A stretch of DNA of 64,000 nucleotides from Bacillota bacterium. GTDB taxonomy: Bacteria; Bacillota; Clostridia; Christensenellales; SZUA-584. Below the pieces are notes generated by a model. It saw only the letters and a list, made by a program, of their open reading frames with translations, ran no database searches and was not told the DNA's origin. The translations under genes were made by a program, and so were the position numbers. How positions within the stretch are numbered: the stretch's first letter is position 1; each line of letters begins with the position of its first letter. Location of the stretch: NCBI GenBank assembly GCA_023412005.1, contig JAEYOE010000002.1, positions 1 to 64,000 on the forward strand. Direction: 5' to 3'. Below, piece after piece: positions 24,853 to 34,549 of this stretch.

Positions 24853-24913
24853 GGCCGTTCCTTTCTGCTCCGGTATCGGATTAAAACATCTCGCTTTTCC
24901 GAAGATATACAAT

Positions 24914-24945
24914 AAAACCCGGGAACGCAATGACCCCCGGGTTTT
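24914..24945 (-). terminator. Terminator after rpsU
   Basis: AAAACCCGGG and CCCGGGTTTT form a 10-bp stem around a 12-base loop; T-rich tail on the minus strand. Confidence 0.82.
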
Positions 24946-24964
24946 GTGTGCAATATGTATGTGC

Positions 24965-25138
24965 TTAGTGCTTCCTCTTCCGAGCCGCCTCTGCCTTTTT
25001 CTTTCTCTTGACACTCGGCTTTTCGTAGTGCTCCCGCTTTCTGAGCTCAGCCAGCGTGCCTTCTCTTGCGGTCAAGCGCTTGAACCGTTTCAGAGCGTTC
25101 TCTAAAGATTCGTTTTCACCAACGCGGATTTCTGCCAC
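24965..25138 (-). CDS. rpsU: 30S ribosomal protein S21
   Basis: 57 residues, start GTG at 25138 after a GGGAGGGAGG site. The sequence AEIRVGENESLENALKRFKR and the very basic C-terminus (RKKKAEAARKRKH) are typical of S21. It is monocistronic with its own promoter at 25211-25239 and a terminator after it. Confidence 0.96.
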   Translation of the reverse strand: MAEIRVGENESLENALKRFKRLTAREGTLAELRKREHYEKPSVKRKKKAEAARKRKH

Positions 25139-25210
25139 CTAATTTTACCCTCCCTCCCATACCCCACGGAACCAAACGGCCCCGACAATGGGAGTTTTTT
25201 AACTTAGATT

Positions 25211-25239
25211 ATTATAGTCAACGGATTTCAAAAAGTCAA
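25211..25239 (-). promoter_or_regulatory. Promoter of rpsU
   Basis: Minus strand TTGACT, 17 bases, TATAAT, about 70 bases upstream of the start. Confidence 0.82.
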
Positions 25240-25296
25240 CAGCAGATTACAGCACAGCCGTGCATATCAAAAATCGTTGAGGCTATAGCCGATAAG

Positions 25297-26208
25297 CTAT
25301 CGTGCCGTACTCCGCAATTTTTGCAGCACAGTTTCGAAATAATCTGGCAGCGGCGCTTCAAACGTCATTTCCTCGCCCGTGGACGGGTGGCGCAGCACCA
25401 GCTTTCTTGCGTGCAGCAGCTGCCCGTTTTTATGCAGCTTCACATCCTTTGGGCCGTAGGCCTGATCGCCCGCCACGGGGCGCTGTATGCTTGAAAGATG
25501 CACGCGAATTTGGTGCGTGCGTCCTGTTTCCAGCTCTGCCTCCACATAAGTAAAAGCGCCAAAGCGCTCCAGCACGCGTATATGCGTCACCGCTTGGCGT
25601 CCGCCCACCGACACCGCCATCTTTTTTCTGTCTGTGCGGCTGCGGTCTATGCTCTTGTCAATCGTCAACGACTCTTCTTTGATGTTGCCGTGCACAATGG
25701 CTGCGTAAATGCGCCGCGCACTCTTCTCTTCAATCTGTTTCGCCAGCGAATTGTGCGCCGCATCGTTCTTTGCAATCACGAGCAGCCCCGAGGTGTCTTT
25801 ATCGAGCCGGTGCACAATGCCGGGGCGCAGCTCGCCGTTAATGCCCGATAAATCCTTGATATGAAATAGCAGTGCGCTCACCAGCGTTCCTGTTTCGTTA
25901 CCGGGCGCGGGGTGCACCACCATGCCCTGCGGCTTATTGACCACGGCCATCCATTCATCCTCATACACAATATCAAGAGGAATATCCTCCGCAGCCACTT
26001 CAGCCTCGGCAAGCGGCGGCGTTATCAGCTCAATCACATCGCCTTTTTTTATTTTATCGCCCGGTTTGGCAAGGGCACCGTTCAGGCGTACATGGCCCGC
26101 ATCAATCGCGTTTTTTATATAAGAACGCGTCAGCGGCAGCTGTTCTGCAAGGAATTTGTCCAGCCGTCCGGCGTTTTCCATAGCCTCCAGCCGTGTTTCA
26201 GTTTCCAT
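25297..26208 (-). CDS. rluD: RluD-type 23S rRNA pseudouridine synthase
   Basis: 303 residues. Residues ~14-70 are an S4 RNA-binding domain (GRLDKFLAEQLPLTRSYIKNAI). The catalytic motif HRLDKDTSGLLV is near 130-141 with the nucleophile Asp; GRTHQIRVH follows. The enzyme turns uridines of 23S rRNA to pseudouridine; exact target among RluC/RluD types unknown. It starts four bases after lspA, the usual pair in Firmicutes. Confidence 0.94.
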   Translation of the reverse strand: METETRLEAMENAGRLDKFLAEQLPLTRSYIKNAIDAGHVRLNGALAKPGDKIKKGDVIELITPPLAEAEVAAEDIPLDIVYEDEWMAVVNKPQGMVVHPAPGNETGTLVSALLFHIKDLSGINGELRPGIVHRLDKDTSGLLVIAKNDAAHNSLAKQIEEKSARRIYAAIVHGNIKEESLTIDKSIDRSRTDRKKMAVSVGGRQAVTHIRVLERFGAFTYVEAELETGRTHQIRVHLSSIQRPVAGDQAYGPKDVKLHKNGQLLHARKLVLRHPSTGEEMTFEAPLPDYFETVLQKLRSTAR

Positions 26209-26211
26209 GGT

Positions 26212-26742
26212 CTATTCGCCTTTATCGCCGATATCCGGCTTATCTTCGTCATGATTATCGGCCGTCGCTGTCTCTTCCGCCGTTTTTTTGTCTTTATAAT
26301 AAAACATCAGATAAACGCAAAGCAGTATCGCGCCGATCACAAGCGCTGCGTCGGCGATATTGAATACATATCTCCAAAAATCGACGAAGCGAAAATCGAT
26401 AAAATCGCGCACATAGCCGTAAGCGATTCGGTCAATCAGGTTTCCAAGCGCACCCGCAAAAACCACCGCAATCACAATTTTGAAATAACGCGACTGCTTC
26501 TTGCGGTATCGAATCATAAAGATGCTTGCGGCAATCAGCACAACAACGGTCATAATGATGAAAAACACCCGCGCACCCTGCAGCGCTCCAAACGATGCCC
26601 CTTCGTTTGCCACCTTCGAAAAGTTGAGCACACCGGGTATTACCTCAACAGTGCTACCGATAGCAGGCAGCGGTGTCCAAATCAAAAACTTGGTTAATTG
26701 ATCGGCCGCCACCAACAAAATGATGATGATAATCTGAATCAT
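26212..26742 (-). CDS. lspA: Lipoprotein signal peptidase (signal peptidase II)
   Basis: 176 residues with four membrane helices. The catalytic aspartates lie in GNLIDRIAYGYVRDFIDF and FNIADAALVIG. It cuts the signal peptide of prolipoproteins such as PstS encoded in this window. A hydrophilic, acidic tail of about 30 residues (from ~148) is longer than in most LspA proteins. It is followed by rluD after a short gap. Confidence 0.95.
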   Translation of the reverse strand: MIQIIIIILLVAADQLTKFLIWTPLPAIGSTVEVIPGVLNFSKVANEGASFGALQGARVFFIIMTVVVLIAASIFMIRYRKKQSRYFKIVIAVVFAGALGNLIDRIAYGYVRDFIDFRFVDFWRYVFNIADAALVIGAILLCVYLMFYYKDKKTAEETATADNHDEDKPDIGDKGE

Positions 26743-26871
26743 TCGCCCTCCATAAAACCGGGTTGCACGCTTAGCCGTTGTTTTCCATCGCCGTTTTGGC
26801 GATCGCCTGCAACCCCGTAAATATTCTCAATACCATAAACCGAGAAACGGTAAATCGTATACACCTTCAAT

Positions 26872-27489
26872 TTATAACTGGTTCTCTTTGCCTTCGGCCA
26901 GCCGCTTGATATTCGCGCGGTGCGAATAAAACACCAGAATAAACAACAGTATGCTGGTCACGTTGTTCCAGATATCGCCGAAGTAAAACACAAACGAGCA
27001 GACCGCCATCAGCGCGGTGCCAACCAGAGAACCGATAGACATTGTACGTGTGGCAGCAATAATAATAACGCAGCCGCCCAGCACAGCCGCAGATTGCAGC
27101 GGCATCATCATAATCAGCACACCAAGGCTCGTTGCCACGCCTTTGCCGCCGCGAAATTTCAAAAACACAGGCCAGATATGGCCGACAACCGCCGCAAGAC
27201 CCCCAATACACACACCGGCGGATAATGGGGTAGCACCAAGTATACCGCCGACATCCGGCACCAGTAAATAGCCGATCCACGCCGCCACCACCCCCTTGGC
27301 GACATCACCCACAAATGTAAAAATGCCGATTGCCCAGCCGTAGTTGCGAATCGCGTTGGCAGTGCCGGCATTGCCGCTGCCCTCCTCACGAATATCCTTG
27401 CCTTTAAAAATTTTACCTGCCAGATAGCCAAATGAAATACAGCCAATTACATAACCGATCACAGCGGTTAATACATACCAAATGACCAT
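26872..27489 (-). CDS. plsY: Acyl-phosphate:glycerol-3-phosphate acyltransferase PlsY
   Basis: 205 residues from ATG 27489; GAGGGAG six bases before it decides the start over an upstream GTG which would be part of the ribosome site. Five to seven membrane helices and the family motifs SFGYLAGKI, GSGNAGTANAIRNYG and KFRGGKGVATSLG (second active-site loop). It transfers acyl from acyl-phosphate (made by PlsX, also in this window) to glycerol 3-phosphate. Order der-plsY is common. Confidence 0.95.
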   Translation of the reverse strand: MVIWYVLTAVIGYVIGCISFGYLAGKIFKGKDIREEGSGNAGTANAIRNYGWAIGIFTFVGDVAKGVVAAWIGYLLVPDVGGILGATPLSAGVCIGGLAAVVGHIWPVFLKFRGGKGVATSLGVLIMMMPLQSAAVLGGCVIIIAATRTMSIGSLVGTALMAVCSFVFYFGDIWNNVTSILLFILVFYSHRANIKRLAEGKENQL

Positions 27490-27504
27490 ATGAGACTCCC
27501 TCAC

Positions 27505-28821
27505 CTATTCGTTTTTGTTGCGGGCGGCCAGCTTCACCGGCGTACCCGTGAAATCAAATGTCTTACGAATGAAATTTTCGAGGTAACGCATATACGAAAA
27601 GTGAATCAGCCGCGAATCGTTGACAAAAATAACGAAGTACGGCGGTACCGTCGCCACCTGCGTTGCATAGTATATTTTTAATCTGCGTCCCTTGTCAGAC
27701 GGCGGCTCCACCATCGACACCGCCTCGCTGATGCACTCGTTTAACAGCCCGGTGGTTATGCGGCGCAGGCTGTTCTCTTTTGCTTTCAGCAGCGCTTCAA
27801 AAAGGCGATTCAAACGCTGCCCCGTGAGCGCCGAAATATAAACCTTTTCCGCATAACTCATGAAGTTCAGCGCGGTCTCAATCTCTTTGTTGTATTTATT
27901 GATGGTGTGGGTATCTTTATCAACGGCATCCCACTTATTCACCGCAATTACACACGGCTTGCCTTCGTCGTGCACGAAGCCCGCTATTTTCACATCCTGC
28001 TCGGCAATACCCTCGGTCGCGTCGATCATAATCACCACGGCATCGGCACGCCGTACCGCGGCAAACGCACGGATCACGCTGTACCGCTCGATCGATTTGT
28101 CTTCAATGCGTGCTTTTTTGCGTATACCCGCCGTATCAATCAGCACATAGTTCACGTCTTCCCGTTTGAACGGCACATCAATCGCGTCGCGCGTGGTGCC
28201 CGCAAAATCCGAAACGATGGTGCGCGATTCACCGATGATCGCGTTGACCAGCGACGATTTTCCCGCATTAGGCCGCCCAACTATCGCAATGTGAACGGTC
28301 TGTGTCTCGTCTTCCTGCTCGGTCTCGCCAAAGTCCGCTATCACCGCGTCCAGCAAATCCCCGAGCCCCAGCCCCTGCGCCGACGATATCGCAAACAGCT
28401 GATCGGTTCCGAGAGAATAAAAATCAAATATATTCTGTTCATCCTGCTTGTTGTCCGCCTTATTCACCACCGTGATCACCGGCTTGTTCGCACGGCGTAG
28501 CATATCCGCAATCTCGTGGTCGGCAGGCAGCACGCCCTGCTTGGCATCCACAAAAAACAATATCACATCGGCGATATCCACCGCCAGCTCGGCCTGCAGA
28601 CGCATCTGCTTGAGTATCACGTCTTCAGCGTCCGGGTCAATACCACCCGTATCGATTAACGTAAACTCACGTCCAAGCCATTCTGCGTCCGCATAAATGC
28701 GGTCGCGCGTTACCCCCGGCGTATCCTCCACGATGGAAATGCGCCGCCCGGCTATCCTGTTAAAAAAAGTGGATTTGCCCACATTGGGCCGCCCCACAAC
28801 CGCCACAAACGGCTTTGCCAT
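27505..28821 (-). CDS. der: Double-GTPase Der (EngA), ribosome assembly
   Basis: 438 residues from ATG 28821, after AGAGGACG. Two G domains: first GRPNVGKSTFFN, DTGG and NKAD; second GRPNAGKSSLVN, DTAG and NKWD; then a KH-like C-terminal domain. It acts in 50S subunit assembly. The upstream gene is a DUF512 radical SAM protein, a conserved neighbour in Clostridia. Confidence 0.96.
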   Translation of the reverse strand: MAKPFVAVVGRPNVGKSTFFNRIAGRRISIVEDTPGVTRDRIYADAEWLGREFTLIDTGGIDPDAEDVILKQMRLQAELAVDIADVILFFVDAKQGVLPADHEIADMLRRANKPVITVVNKADNKQDEQNIFDFYSLGTDQLFAISSAQGLGLGDLLDAVIADFGETEQEDETQTVHIAIVGRPNAGKSSLVNAIIGESRTIVSDFAGTTRDAIDVPFKREDVNYVLIDTAGIRKKARIEDKSIERYSVIRAFAAVRRADAVVIMIDATEGIAEQDVKIAGFVHDEGKPCVIAVNKWDAVDKDTHTINKYNKEIETALNFMSYAEKVYISALTGQRLNRLFEALLKAKENSLRRITTGLLNECISEAVSMVEPPSDKGRRLKIYYATQVATVPPYFVIFVNDSRLIHFSYMRYLENFIRKTFDFTGTPVKLAARNKNE

Positions 28822-28835
28822 TTTCGTCCTCTTTT

Positions 28836-30122
28836 CTATATTCCGCAAATTTGCGAGACAAGCTGATACCCATCGCCCACCGGCACCACCGGTACACCCA
28901 GCGTTTCGGTCAATTCACCGAGCGTCATATCATCCAAAAACACGTTATCATCCCGCAGTGCCGCTTCAGGAATCAGCAGCTTCTCTCCAAGCTCCTTGCC
29001 CTTTAGCGCACTGACAAAATCTTTCCCGGCCAGCAGCCCTGCCACCGTTATCGCTCCGCCGAATGTCTTGTTTTTTGCGGCATACACGCGCACACGCGCG
29101 CCCGACCGCTCAGCCGCTCTTTTTGCAATGCTGTCGATAAACGGAAAAGCGTCCTCACCGGTTACGAGACTCAAGTCGGCACCTTTGCCATCACAGCCCT
29201 CTTCCAGCGCTTCCTGCGCTTCGGCGAGCAGCGTCGCCACAAGGCCCACACCGTTTTCAATTTGGCTGAACGCTTCGTATTCGTCATACGACGGCAGCGG
29301 CATCCCCGCGCGGATATAAAACTCGTCCGACGCAAATACAAACCGCGTGCCGATACTATTTAAACATTCTTTCTGCCATTTTTCAACCGTTTTGATGCAC
29401 TCTTGCGCGATGCTTTGCGAAACCGGCTCAATTGGCGCGAGCCGCTCGCGATGGCCTGTGAGCCCCACGGGCACCACAGCCAAGGATGCCGCCGCCGGAT
29501 ACAACCCCTTTAAAAAGCGTATGGTCTCCTCCAGCTTATCGCCGTCGTTGAACCCCGGGCACACCACCGCCTGCGCATGAAAGTGAATGCCGTGTGAGGC
29601 CAGCCTTTTAAGCAGCGGGCGTATCGGCACCGCGTTGTTGTTGCCGAGCATCGACTTGCGCAGTGTTTCGTCCACGGTGTGAACAGAGATATAAAGCGGC
29701 GATGCTTTGCGCTTGATGATGCGCTTGATTTCGTCGTCTGATATCGTTGAAAGGGTGACGTAATTACCCATTACCAACGAATAGCGCCAGTCCTCATCCT
29801 TCACGTACAACGCTTTGCGCATGCCTTTGGGCAGCTGATGAACAAAACAAAACACGCATTTGTTGCCGCAAACACGCTTTTCGCCGAGCAGCGGCTCGGT
29901 AAACGTGATTCCGAGATCCTGCTCACCGCTGTTTTTAACCGTCAGCGTTTTGGTTTTTCCGTCGCGCAAAACACGTATTTTAAGCCGCTTTCGAGCGCAA
30001 AAATAGATATAATCGATATAATCAAGAAGCGGCTCACCGTTAATCAACGCGATCTTGTCTCCGGGCAAAATGCCGCCCAGCTGGGCGGCGCTGCCTTCTT
30101 TGACGCACTCTGCCTCAAACAA
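28836..30122 (-). CDS. Radical SAM protein with PDZ and DUF512 domains
   Basis: 428 residues, TTG start with AAAGGGAAG upstream. Residues ~10-65 are a PDZ-like domain (GGILPGDKIALINGEPLLDYID), then a cluster CGNKCVFCFVHQLP near 90, which is a C-x3-C-x2-C iron-sulfur site, and a C-terminal DUF512 domain with the GEDAFPFIDS and TFGGAITVAGLLAG motifs. Conserved next to der in Clostridia; substrate unknown. Confidence 0.9.
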   Translation of the reverse strand: MFEAECVKEGSAAQLGGILPGDKIALINGEPLLDYIDYIYFCARKRLKIRVLRDGKTKTLTVKNSGEQDLGITFTEPLLGEKRVCGNKCVFCFVHQLPKGMRKALYVKDEDWRYSLVMGNYVTLSTISDDEIKRIIKRKASPLYISVHTVDETLRKSMLGNNNAVPIRPLLKRLASHGIHFHAQAVVCPGFNDGDKLEETIRFLKGLYPAAASLAVVPVGLTGHRERLAPIEPVSQSIAQECIKTVEKWQKECLNSIGTRFVFASDEFYIRAGMPLPSYDEYEAFSQIENGVGLVATLLAEAQEALEEGCDGKGADLSLVTGEDAFPFIDSIAKRAAERSGARVRVYAAKNKTFGGAITVAGLLAGKDFVSALKGKELGEKLLIPEAALRDDNVFLDDMTLGELTETLGVPVVPVGDGYQLVSQICGI

Positions 30123-30198
30123 TTTGAGTCTTCCCTTTCACTTTGGTTCGGGCTATTATATCCTATTTTGCAGACGCGCGCCAGACTTTGTTGCGGCA

Positions 30199-30789
30199 TT
30201 AAGAACGAAGCTGCGGCTGTATTGTTGATACCTTGTGCCATGGGCGCGACATGAGATATGACCCGAGCAGGCAGATAACGAAGCTGATGGATGCGATATC
30301 GAGCACATCAAAAACCGTCACATGTTGTTCGGCTTCGGTCAGCAGCGACATGATATCCGATGCCACGCTGTAAATTCCGACCAGGATCGGGGCATAAAAA
30401 GGCGCTTTTCTTTTTAAAAACAACAGTGAAATCAACGATACCGTAAAGATAAGCAGCGCGCTTATGAACGAAATGGTATATGATATGGATACAAATGAGG
30501 CTGATACCGAAATCAGAATGGTGATCATGGCGGCCAGATAGAAGCGGAACTTAAAATCTCTCACCGCAATCAAATAACCGGCAGGCGCTAAGCACATAAA
30601 AGTGCCCGGCAGATTGATGCTGACACGCTCAAAAAGTGTGATCGGCGGGATAAGCGACAACACCGTGCAAATAACAAAATAAAGCACAAAGCAGGCTCCG
30701 CTTAGGCCTGCGGCATTTGTGCTTTTTCGAAGGTTACCGGTTAAATATAAAATCGGCAGCCCGAGTATAACAACCAAAGATATGCTCAT
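30199..30789 (-). CDS. Membrane protein, unknown function
   Basis: 196 residues with about six hydrophobic helices and short loops; no motif that I recognise. GGGTGGGG lies before the ATG. The neighbours, the DUF512 gene and phoU, do not suggest a role. The upstream gap holds GGCAAGCT/AGCTTGCC, a long-loop inverted repeat. Confidence 0.75.
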   Translation of the reverse strand: MSISLVVILGLPILYLTGNLRKSTNAAGLSGACFVLYFVICTVLSLIPPITLFERVSINLPGTFMCLAPAGYLIAVRDFKFRFYLAAMITILISVSASFVSISYTISFISALLIFTVSLISLLFLKRKAPFYAPILVGIYSVASDIMSLLTEAEQHVTVFDVLDIASISFVICLLGSYLMSRPWHKVSTIQPQLRS

Positions 30790-30963
30790 AACCCCACCCT
30801 TTTGGCAAGCTGTTTTGAAGCTTTTACTGCGTTTTTTCGCAATTCAAAGCTTGTCTATTTAGCTTGCCATTCAGGTGGCTATTTTATAGATGCGGCGAAA
30901 AATTAATACACAAACAAAACGAACCGACCAAACGCATGTGCAACCAAAACTTAAGCGAACATC

Positions 30964-31620
30964 TCAATCAAGATCCAGACGTTTCCCCGTCGCGTTGTAG
31001 ACGATTGACTCACAGATGTTCGTGATATGATCGCCCACGCGCTCTAAGTAGCGCGCAATCAGCACAAACGACATCATTTGGTTAATATGCTTTGAGTTTT
31101 CCTTCACAAAGGTTAATAGCTCACGGTATATCTGCTTAAACAGCGAATCCAGCTGATTGTCGCGTTTGGCCGTCTCGATGGCGAGCTCACTGTCACCCGT
31201 GGCAAACGCACGCACACTTGATACCAGCATTTCACATGCGATATCCGTCATGCGCGGCAGATCGATCAATGGCTTGATGTATTCTTCATCCTTCAGCCGC
31301 AGTGCCATTTTGGCGATACCCACACCGTAATCCGCAATTCGCTCTAAGTCGGTGCCCATTTTGATCGACGCAAATATCACGCGCAAATCACCTGCGAGAG
31401 GCTGCTGCGTGGCGATCAGCGTGACGCACTGTTCTTCAATTTCCAGCTGCAAGTCGTCTATTTCGTCATCGCTGTCCATGATTCTTTGCGCGCGGTCAAA
31501 ATCGCGCTCCACCAGCGCCTTCATCGAACCTGCAAGCAGCTGTTCAACGAGCGAGCCCATACGGATGATCTCATGCTTTAAATCTTCCAGTTGATGGTCA
31601 TATTCCACGCGTGTTTTCAT
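30964..31620 (-). CDS. phoU: Phosphate signalling protein PhoU
   Basis: 218 residues, two similar helical bundles. The first repeat has LEDLKHEIIRMGSL and DLERIADYGVGIAKMAL, the second ARYLERVGDHITNICESIVY, the metal-binding E/D-rich signatures of PhoU. It links the Pst transporter to PhoR/PhoP signalling and limits uptake. Last gene of pstCAB-phoU. Confidence 0.96.
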   Translation of the reverse strand: MKTRVEYDHQLEDLKHEIIRMGSLVEQLLAGSMKALVERDFDRAQRIMDSDDEIDDLQLEIEEQCVTLIATQQPLAGDLRVIFASIKMGTDLERIADYGVGIAKMALRLKDEEYIKPLIDLPRMTDIACEMLVSSVRAFATGDSELAIETAKRDNQLDSLFKQIYRELLTFVKENSKHINQMMSFVLIARYLERVGDHITNICESIVYNATGKRLDLD

Positions 31621-31638
31621 GGCAAATCTCCTTATTAA

Positions 31639-32433
31639 TCAGCCAAATCGGCCCGTAATGTAATCTTCTGTCCGCTTATCCCGCGGAAGCTGGAATATCT
31701 GACGCGTGTTTCCCATTTCCACCATATCGCCAAGCAGAAAGAACGCCGTTTTGTCGGAAACACGCGCCGCCTGCTGCATGTTATGCGTCACGATGATAAT
31801 CGTGTACTCCTTCTTGAGTTCGGCGATCAATTCTTCAATCTTGCCTGTCGAAATTGGGTCGAGCGCACTTGTCGGCTCATCCATCAGCACGATGGACGGT
31901 TCCACCGCCAGCACACGTGCGATGCAAAGCCGTTGCTGCTGGCCGCCCGAGAGCCCCATGGCCGATTGATGCAGCCTGTCTTTCACTTCGTCCCACAGCG
32001 CTGCCTGTTTCAGGCTGCGCTCCACAATCATCTCCAGCTTTTTCTTTTCACGCAAGCCGTGAATGCGCGGCCCATAGGCGATGTTATCGAATATCGACAG
32101 TTCAAACGGATTCGGCTTCTGAAAGACCATGCCCACTTCCTTGCGCAGGTATGCAATATCCACACAACCCTTATATATATCCGTTCCGTCAATCATTATG
32201 TCACCTTCCACGCGGCAATCCGGAATCAGATCGTTCATTCTGTTGATACACTTTAAGAATGTCGATTTGCCGCAGCCGGAAGGCCCGATCAACGCTGCAA
32301 CCTGGTTTTCGCCGATATCCATATTGATGTTTTTGAGCGCTTGAAAGCTGCCGTAATACAGATTCAGTTTGTTAACCTTTACCTTAACGCTGCGATGCAG
32401 GGCATCCTCTTTCATTTCAATTGCTAAATTCAT
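31639..32433 (-). CDS. pstB: Phosphate ABC transporter ATPase PstB
   Basis: 264 residues. Walker A GPSGCGKS, Q-loop VGMVFQKPNPF, signature LSGGQQQRL, Walker B VLMDEPTSALDP, switch His in VTHNMQQ. It drives high-affinity phosphate import with PstC and PstA. The TGATG junction with pstA gives a 1-base overlap. Confidence 0.97.
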   Translation of the reverse strand: MNLAIEMKEDALHRSVKVKVNKLNLYYGSFQALKNINMDIGENQVAALIGPSGCGKSTFLKCINRMNDLIPDCRVEGDIMIDGTDIYKGCVDIAYLRKEVGMVFQKPNPFELSIFDNIAYGPRIHGLREKKKLEMIVERSLKQAALWDEVKDRLHQSAMGLSGGQQQRLCIARVLAVEPSIVLMDEPTSALDPISTGKIEELIAELKKEYTIIIVTHNMQQAARVSDKTAFFLLGDMVEMGNTRQIFQLPRDKRTEDYITGRFG

Positions 32434-33314
32434 CAGAGATTCTCCTTATATCGATTGACGCGGCGGCTGAATGCCCCGGCTATCAAATTGAGTATCAGTA
32501 CAATAATCACCAGCAGTACGGCGGTGCCGTACCCCTTGCTGGGCGACACTTCTTTAACCATCATGTAAAGATGAAGCGAGAGCGACCGACTCGACTCGAA
32601 CAAGCTTTTCACCAATTTTGTGCCCATACCAAGCGTAAAAAGCAGCGCGGCTGTTTCACCGAATATGCGCCCCATGCCGAGGATGATGCCATTGATGATG
32701 CCCGGCGATGCTGTCGGCAGCACAACCTTTCTCAACGTCTGCCATTTGGTTGCACCCAACGCCAGCGAGCCTTCCTTATAGCCGATAGGAACGGTCATGA
32801 TCGCTTCCTCGGATGTTCGAATCAGCGTGGGGAGTATGACCACCGCCGCTGTTGCCGCGCCGCTGAGCAGCGAATAGCCCCAGCCGAAGAATTTATTGAA
32901 AACCATGAAGCCGAACAACCCGAATATAATTGACGGAATACCCGCAAGATTGGCTGTAAAATAGCGTATGATTTTAATCACCGGGCCCTGCCGCGAGTAC
33001 TCTGTCATATATATGGCGGCCAGTATCGAGAGCGGAGCGGCGATAAGCAGGCCAAGCCCCACAAAGTACAGCGTGTTGATAATAACAGGGAATATACCGC
33101 CTTTACGGCCGGAGTCTTTCACCGAGCTCGTCAGAAACTCCCATGAAATCTCTTTTAAACCATTCACAAAGATGTGGCCGATAATCACAAACAGCACGCC
33201 AACCGCCAGAAACGCCGCCAGATAAAGCAGCGAATAAACAAAATTCTGCCGTCTTATCTGCTTCGCTCTGTTGCCGAGTATTTTCTCTTTTGAAAGAAAT
33301 CTTTCCTGATTCAT
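32433..33314 (-). CDS. pstA: Phosphate ABC transporter permease PstA
   Basis: 293 residues, six membrane helices, with the permease coupling loop EEAIMTVPIGYKEGSLALGATKWQT. The inner-membrane channel forms with PstC. It overlaps pstC upstream by 4 bases and pstB by 1. Confidence 0.96.
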   Translation of the reverse strand: MNQERFLSKEKILGNRAKQIRRQNFVYSLLYLAAFLAVGVLFVIIGHIFVNGLKEISWEFLTSSVKDSGRKGGIFPVIINTLYFVGLGLLIAAPLSILAAIYMTEYSRQGPVIKIIRYFTANLAGIPSIIFGLFGFMVFNKFFGWGYSLLSGAATAAVVILPTLIRTSEEAIMTVPIGYKEGSLALGATKWQTLRKVVLPTASPGIINGIILGMGRIFGETAALLFTLGMGTKLVKSLFESSRSLSLHLYMMVKEVSPSKGYGTAVLLVIIVLILNLIAGAFSRRVNRYKENL

Positions 33315-34198
33315 GCTTTCACTCGCTTTCTGCTGAGTATCATCACAGCGGCGTTGATGATCATGGTAAACACAAACAGTGCGATGGCTGTGGCAAACAG
33401 CGCTGAATAATGCGTTGACCCCTGCGCCGCATACGGCATATCCAATACAATGTTAACCGTCATCGTTCTCACCGGCTGGAAAATCGATTCCGGGATGATC
33501 GGCGTGTTGCCCGCAACGAGTATCACCGCCATGGTTTCACCCATAGCCCGGCCTATGCCAAGCACGATACCGGCAATGATGCCCGATTTCGCCGTCGGCA
33601 GGCTCACCTTCGATATGGTTTGCCATTGAGAGGCTCCAAGCGCCAGTGAACCGTCTTTATAAGCTTTTGGAACCGCCCTCATCGACACTTCCGCAATCGT
33701 AATGATAGTGGGAAGTATCATGATGGCGAGTATCAGCCCGGCTGCCAGCACACTCTGACCCGGTCCTAGTCCAAAGCTTCGGATAAACGGCACGATAACC
33801 ATCAAGCCAAAGAAACCGAAAATGATTGAGGGAATTCCCGCGAGTATCTCAACGATCCGTCGCAGAACGGCAGCCAGTTTGCGCGGTGCAATTTCGGCTA
33901 AGAAGATGGCGCATCCAAGCCCGACCGGAATGCCCAGCAACAGTGCGATTCCCGTAGTGTAAACAGAGCCGGTAATCATCGGCAATATGCTGTATTGTTC
34001 GGGTTTTCCGTCAGGATTCCATTCAGACCCGGCCAGAAAATCCCCCACACCCACGTGCTTAAACAAAGGGAGGCCTTCGGCAAAAACCAGATACGTGATG
34101 ATCAAAACGGCAGCCACGGATATAAACGCGCAGATCAGCATCACTTTTTCTATCGTCTTTTCACCAAGTCTTAGTTTCTGTTTCTCCATTCTATCCAC
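33311..34198 (-). CDS. pstC: Phosphate ABC transporter permease PstC
   Basis: 295 residues, six membrane helices, coupling loop SMRAVPKAYKDGSLALGASQW. First gene of the pstCAB-phoU operon. Three TT(A/T)ACA-type direct repeats lie upstream at 34266-34293, so it can be PhoP-controlled apart from pstS. Confidence 0.96.
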   Translation of the reverse strand: MDRMEKQKLRLGEKTIEKVMLICAFISVAAVLIITYLVFAEGLPLFKHVGVGDFLAGSEWNPDGKPEQYSILPMITGSVYTTGIALLLGIPVGLGCAIFLAEIAPRKLAAVLRRIVEILAGIPSIIFGFFGLMVIVPFIRSFGLGPGQSVLAAGLILAIMILPTIITIAEVSMRAVPKAYKDGSLALGASQWQTISKVSLPTAKSGIIAGIVLGIGRAMGETMAVILVAGNTPIIPESIFQPVRTMTVNIVLDMPYAAQGSTHYSALFATAIALFVFTMIINAAVMILSRKRVKA

Positions 34199-34265
34199 CC
34201 TATTATAGAAAACTGTTACGCTATAACTATTCTACTTCGGGTGCTGACTCTCTGCGGCACATGCA

Positions 34266-34293
34266 TGTTAAGAATATGTTAAGTTCTTGTAAA
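34266..34293 (-). promoter_or_regulatory. Pho-box-like direct repeats before pstC
   Basis: Minus strand TTTACA, TTAACA, TTAACA, each 11 bases apart. This is the spacing of PhoP binding sites in Bacillus. They lie about 70 bases upstream of the pstC start. Confidence 0.7.
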
Positions 34294-34299
34294 GCGATG

Positions 34300-34496
34300 A
34301 AAGCGATAGTGTCGCGATACATAATTTAATTAACAATAACCAAGAAGGATTTTGGTTTCTCCTTGAGGAGAAACTCATACTGCCATAAACCTTTTATCTT
34401 GGCACACTCGTACGCCTGTCCCAGCAGTTATCACCGATAGGTGACTTGGGACAGAAAATAGCTGCAACGTGATAGATGAACAAACGCTCCTCAAAT
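34300..34496. other. Gap between pstS and pstC with hairpin repeats
   Basis: No gene. GTTTCTCC-ttga-GGAGAAAC (34355-34374) and a nested hairpin CTGTCCCA...TCACC-gata-GGTGA...TGGGACAG (34416-34454) look like a diverged copy of the double-hairpin repeats at 14641 and 16508. Confidence 0.55.
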
Positions 34497-34530
34497 AAAA
34501 AAAGAGACGCGTCGCGTCGTCCCTCTTTTT
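34497..34530 (-). terminator. Terminator after pstS
   Basis: AAAAAGAG and CTCTTTTTTT flank a GC-rich, partly self-complementary loop; ends the pstS transcript, so most transcripts stop before pstC. Confidence 0.8.
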
Positions 34531-34549
34531 ACTATTGAGTATGCAGCCG

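Noticed and set aside
26760..26870. 21-codon frame between plsY and lspA
   Set aside because: No ribosome site and composition not informative; the GGGTTGCA/TGCAACCC inverted repeat there is a better explanation for structure.
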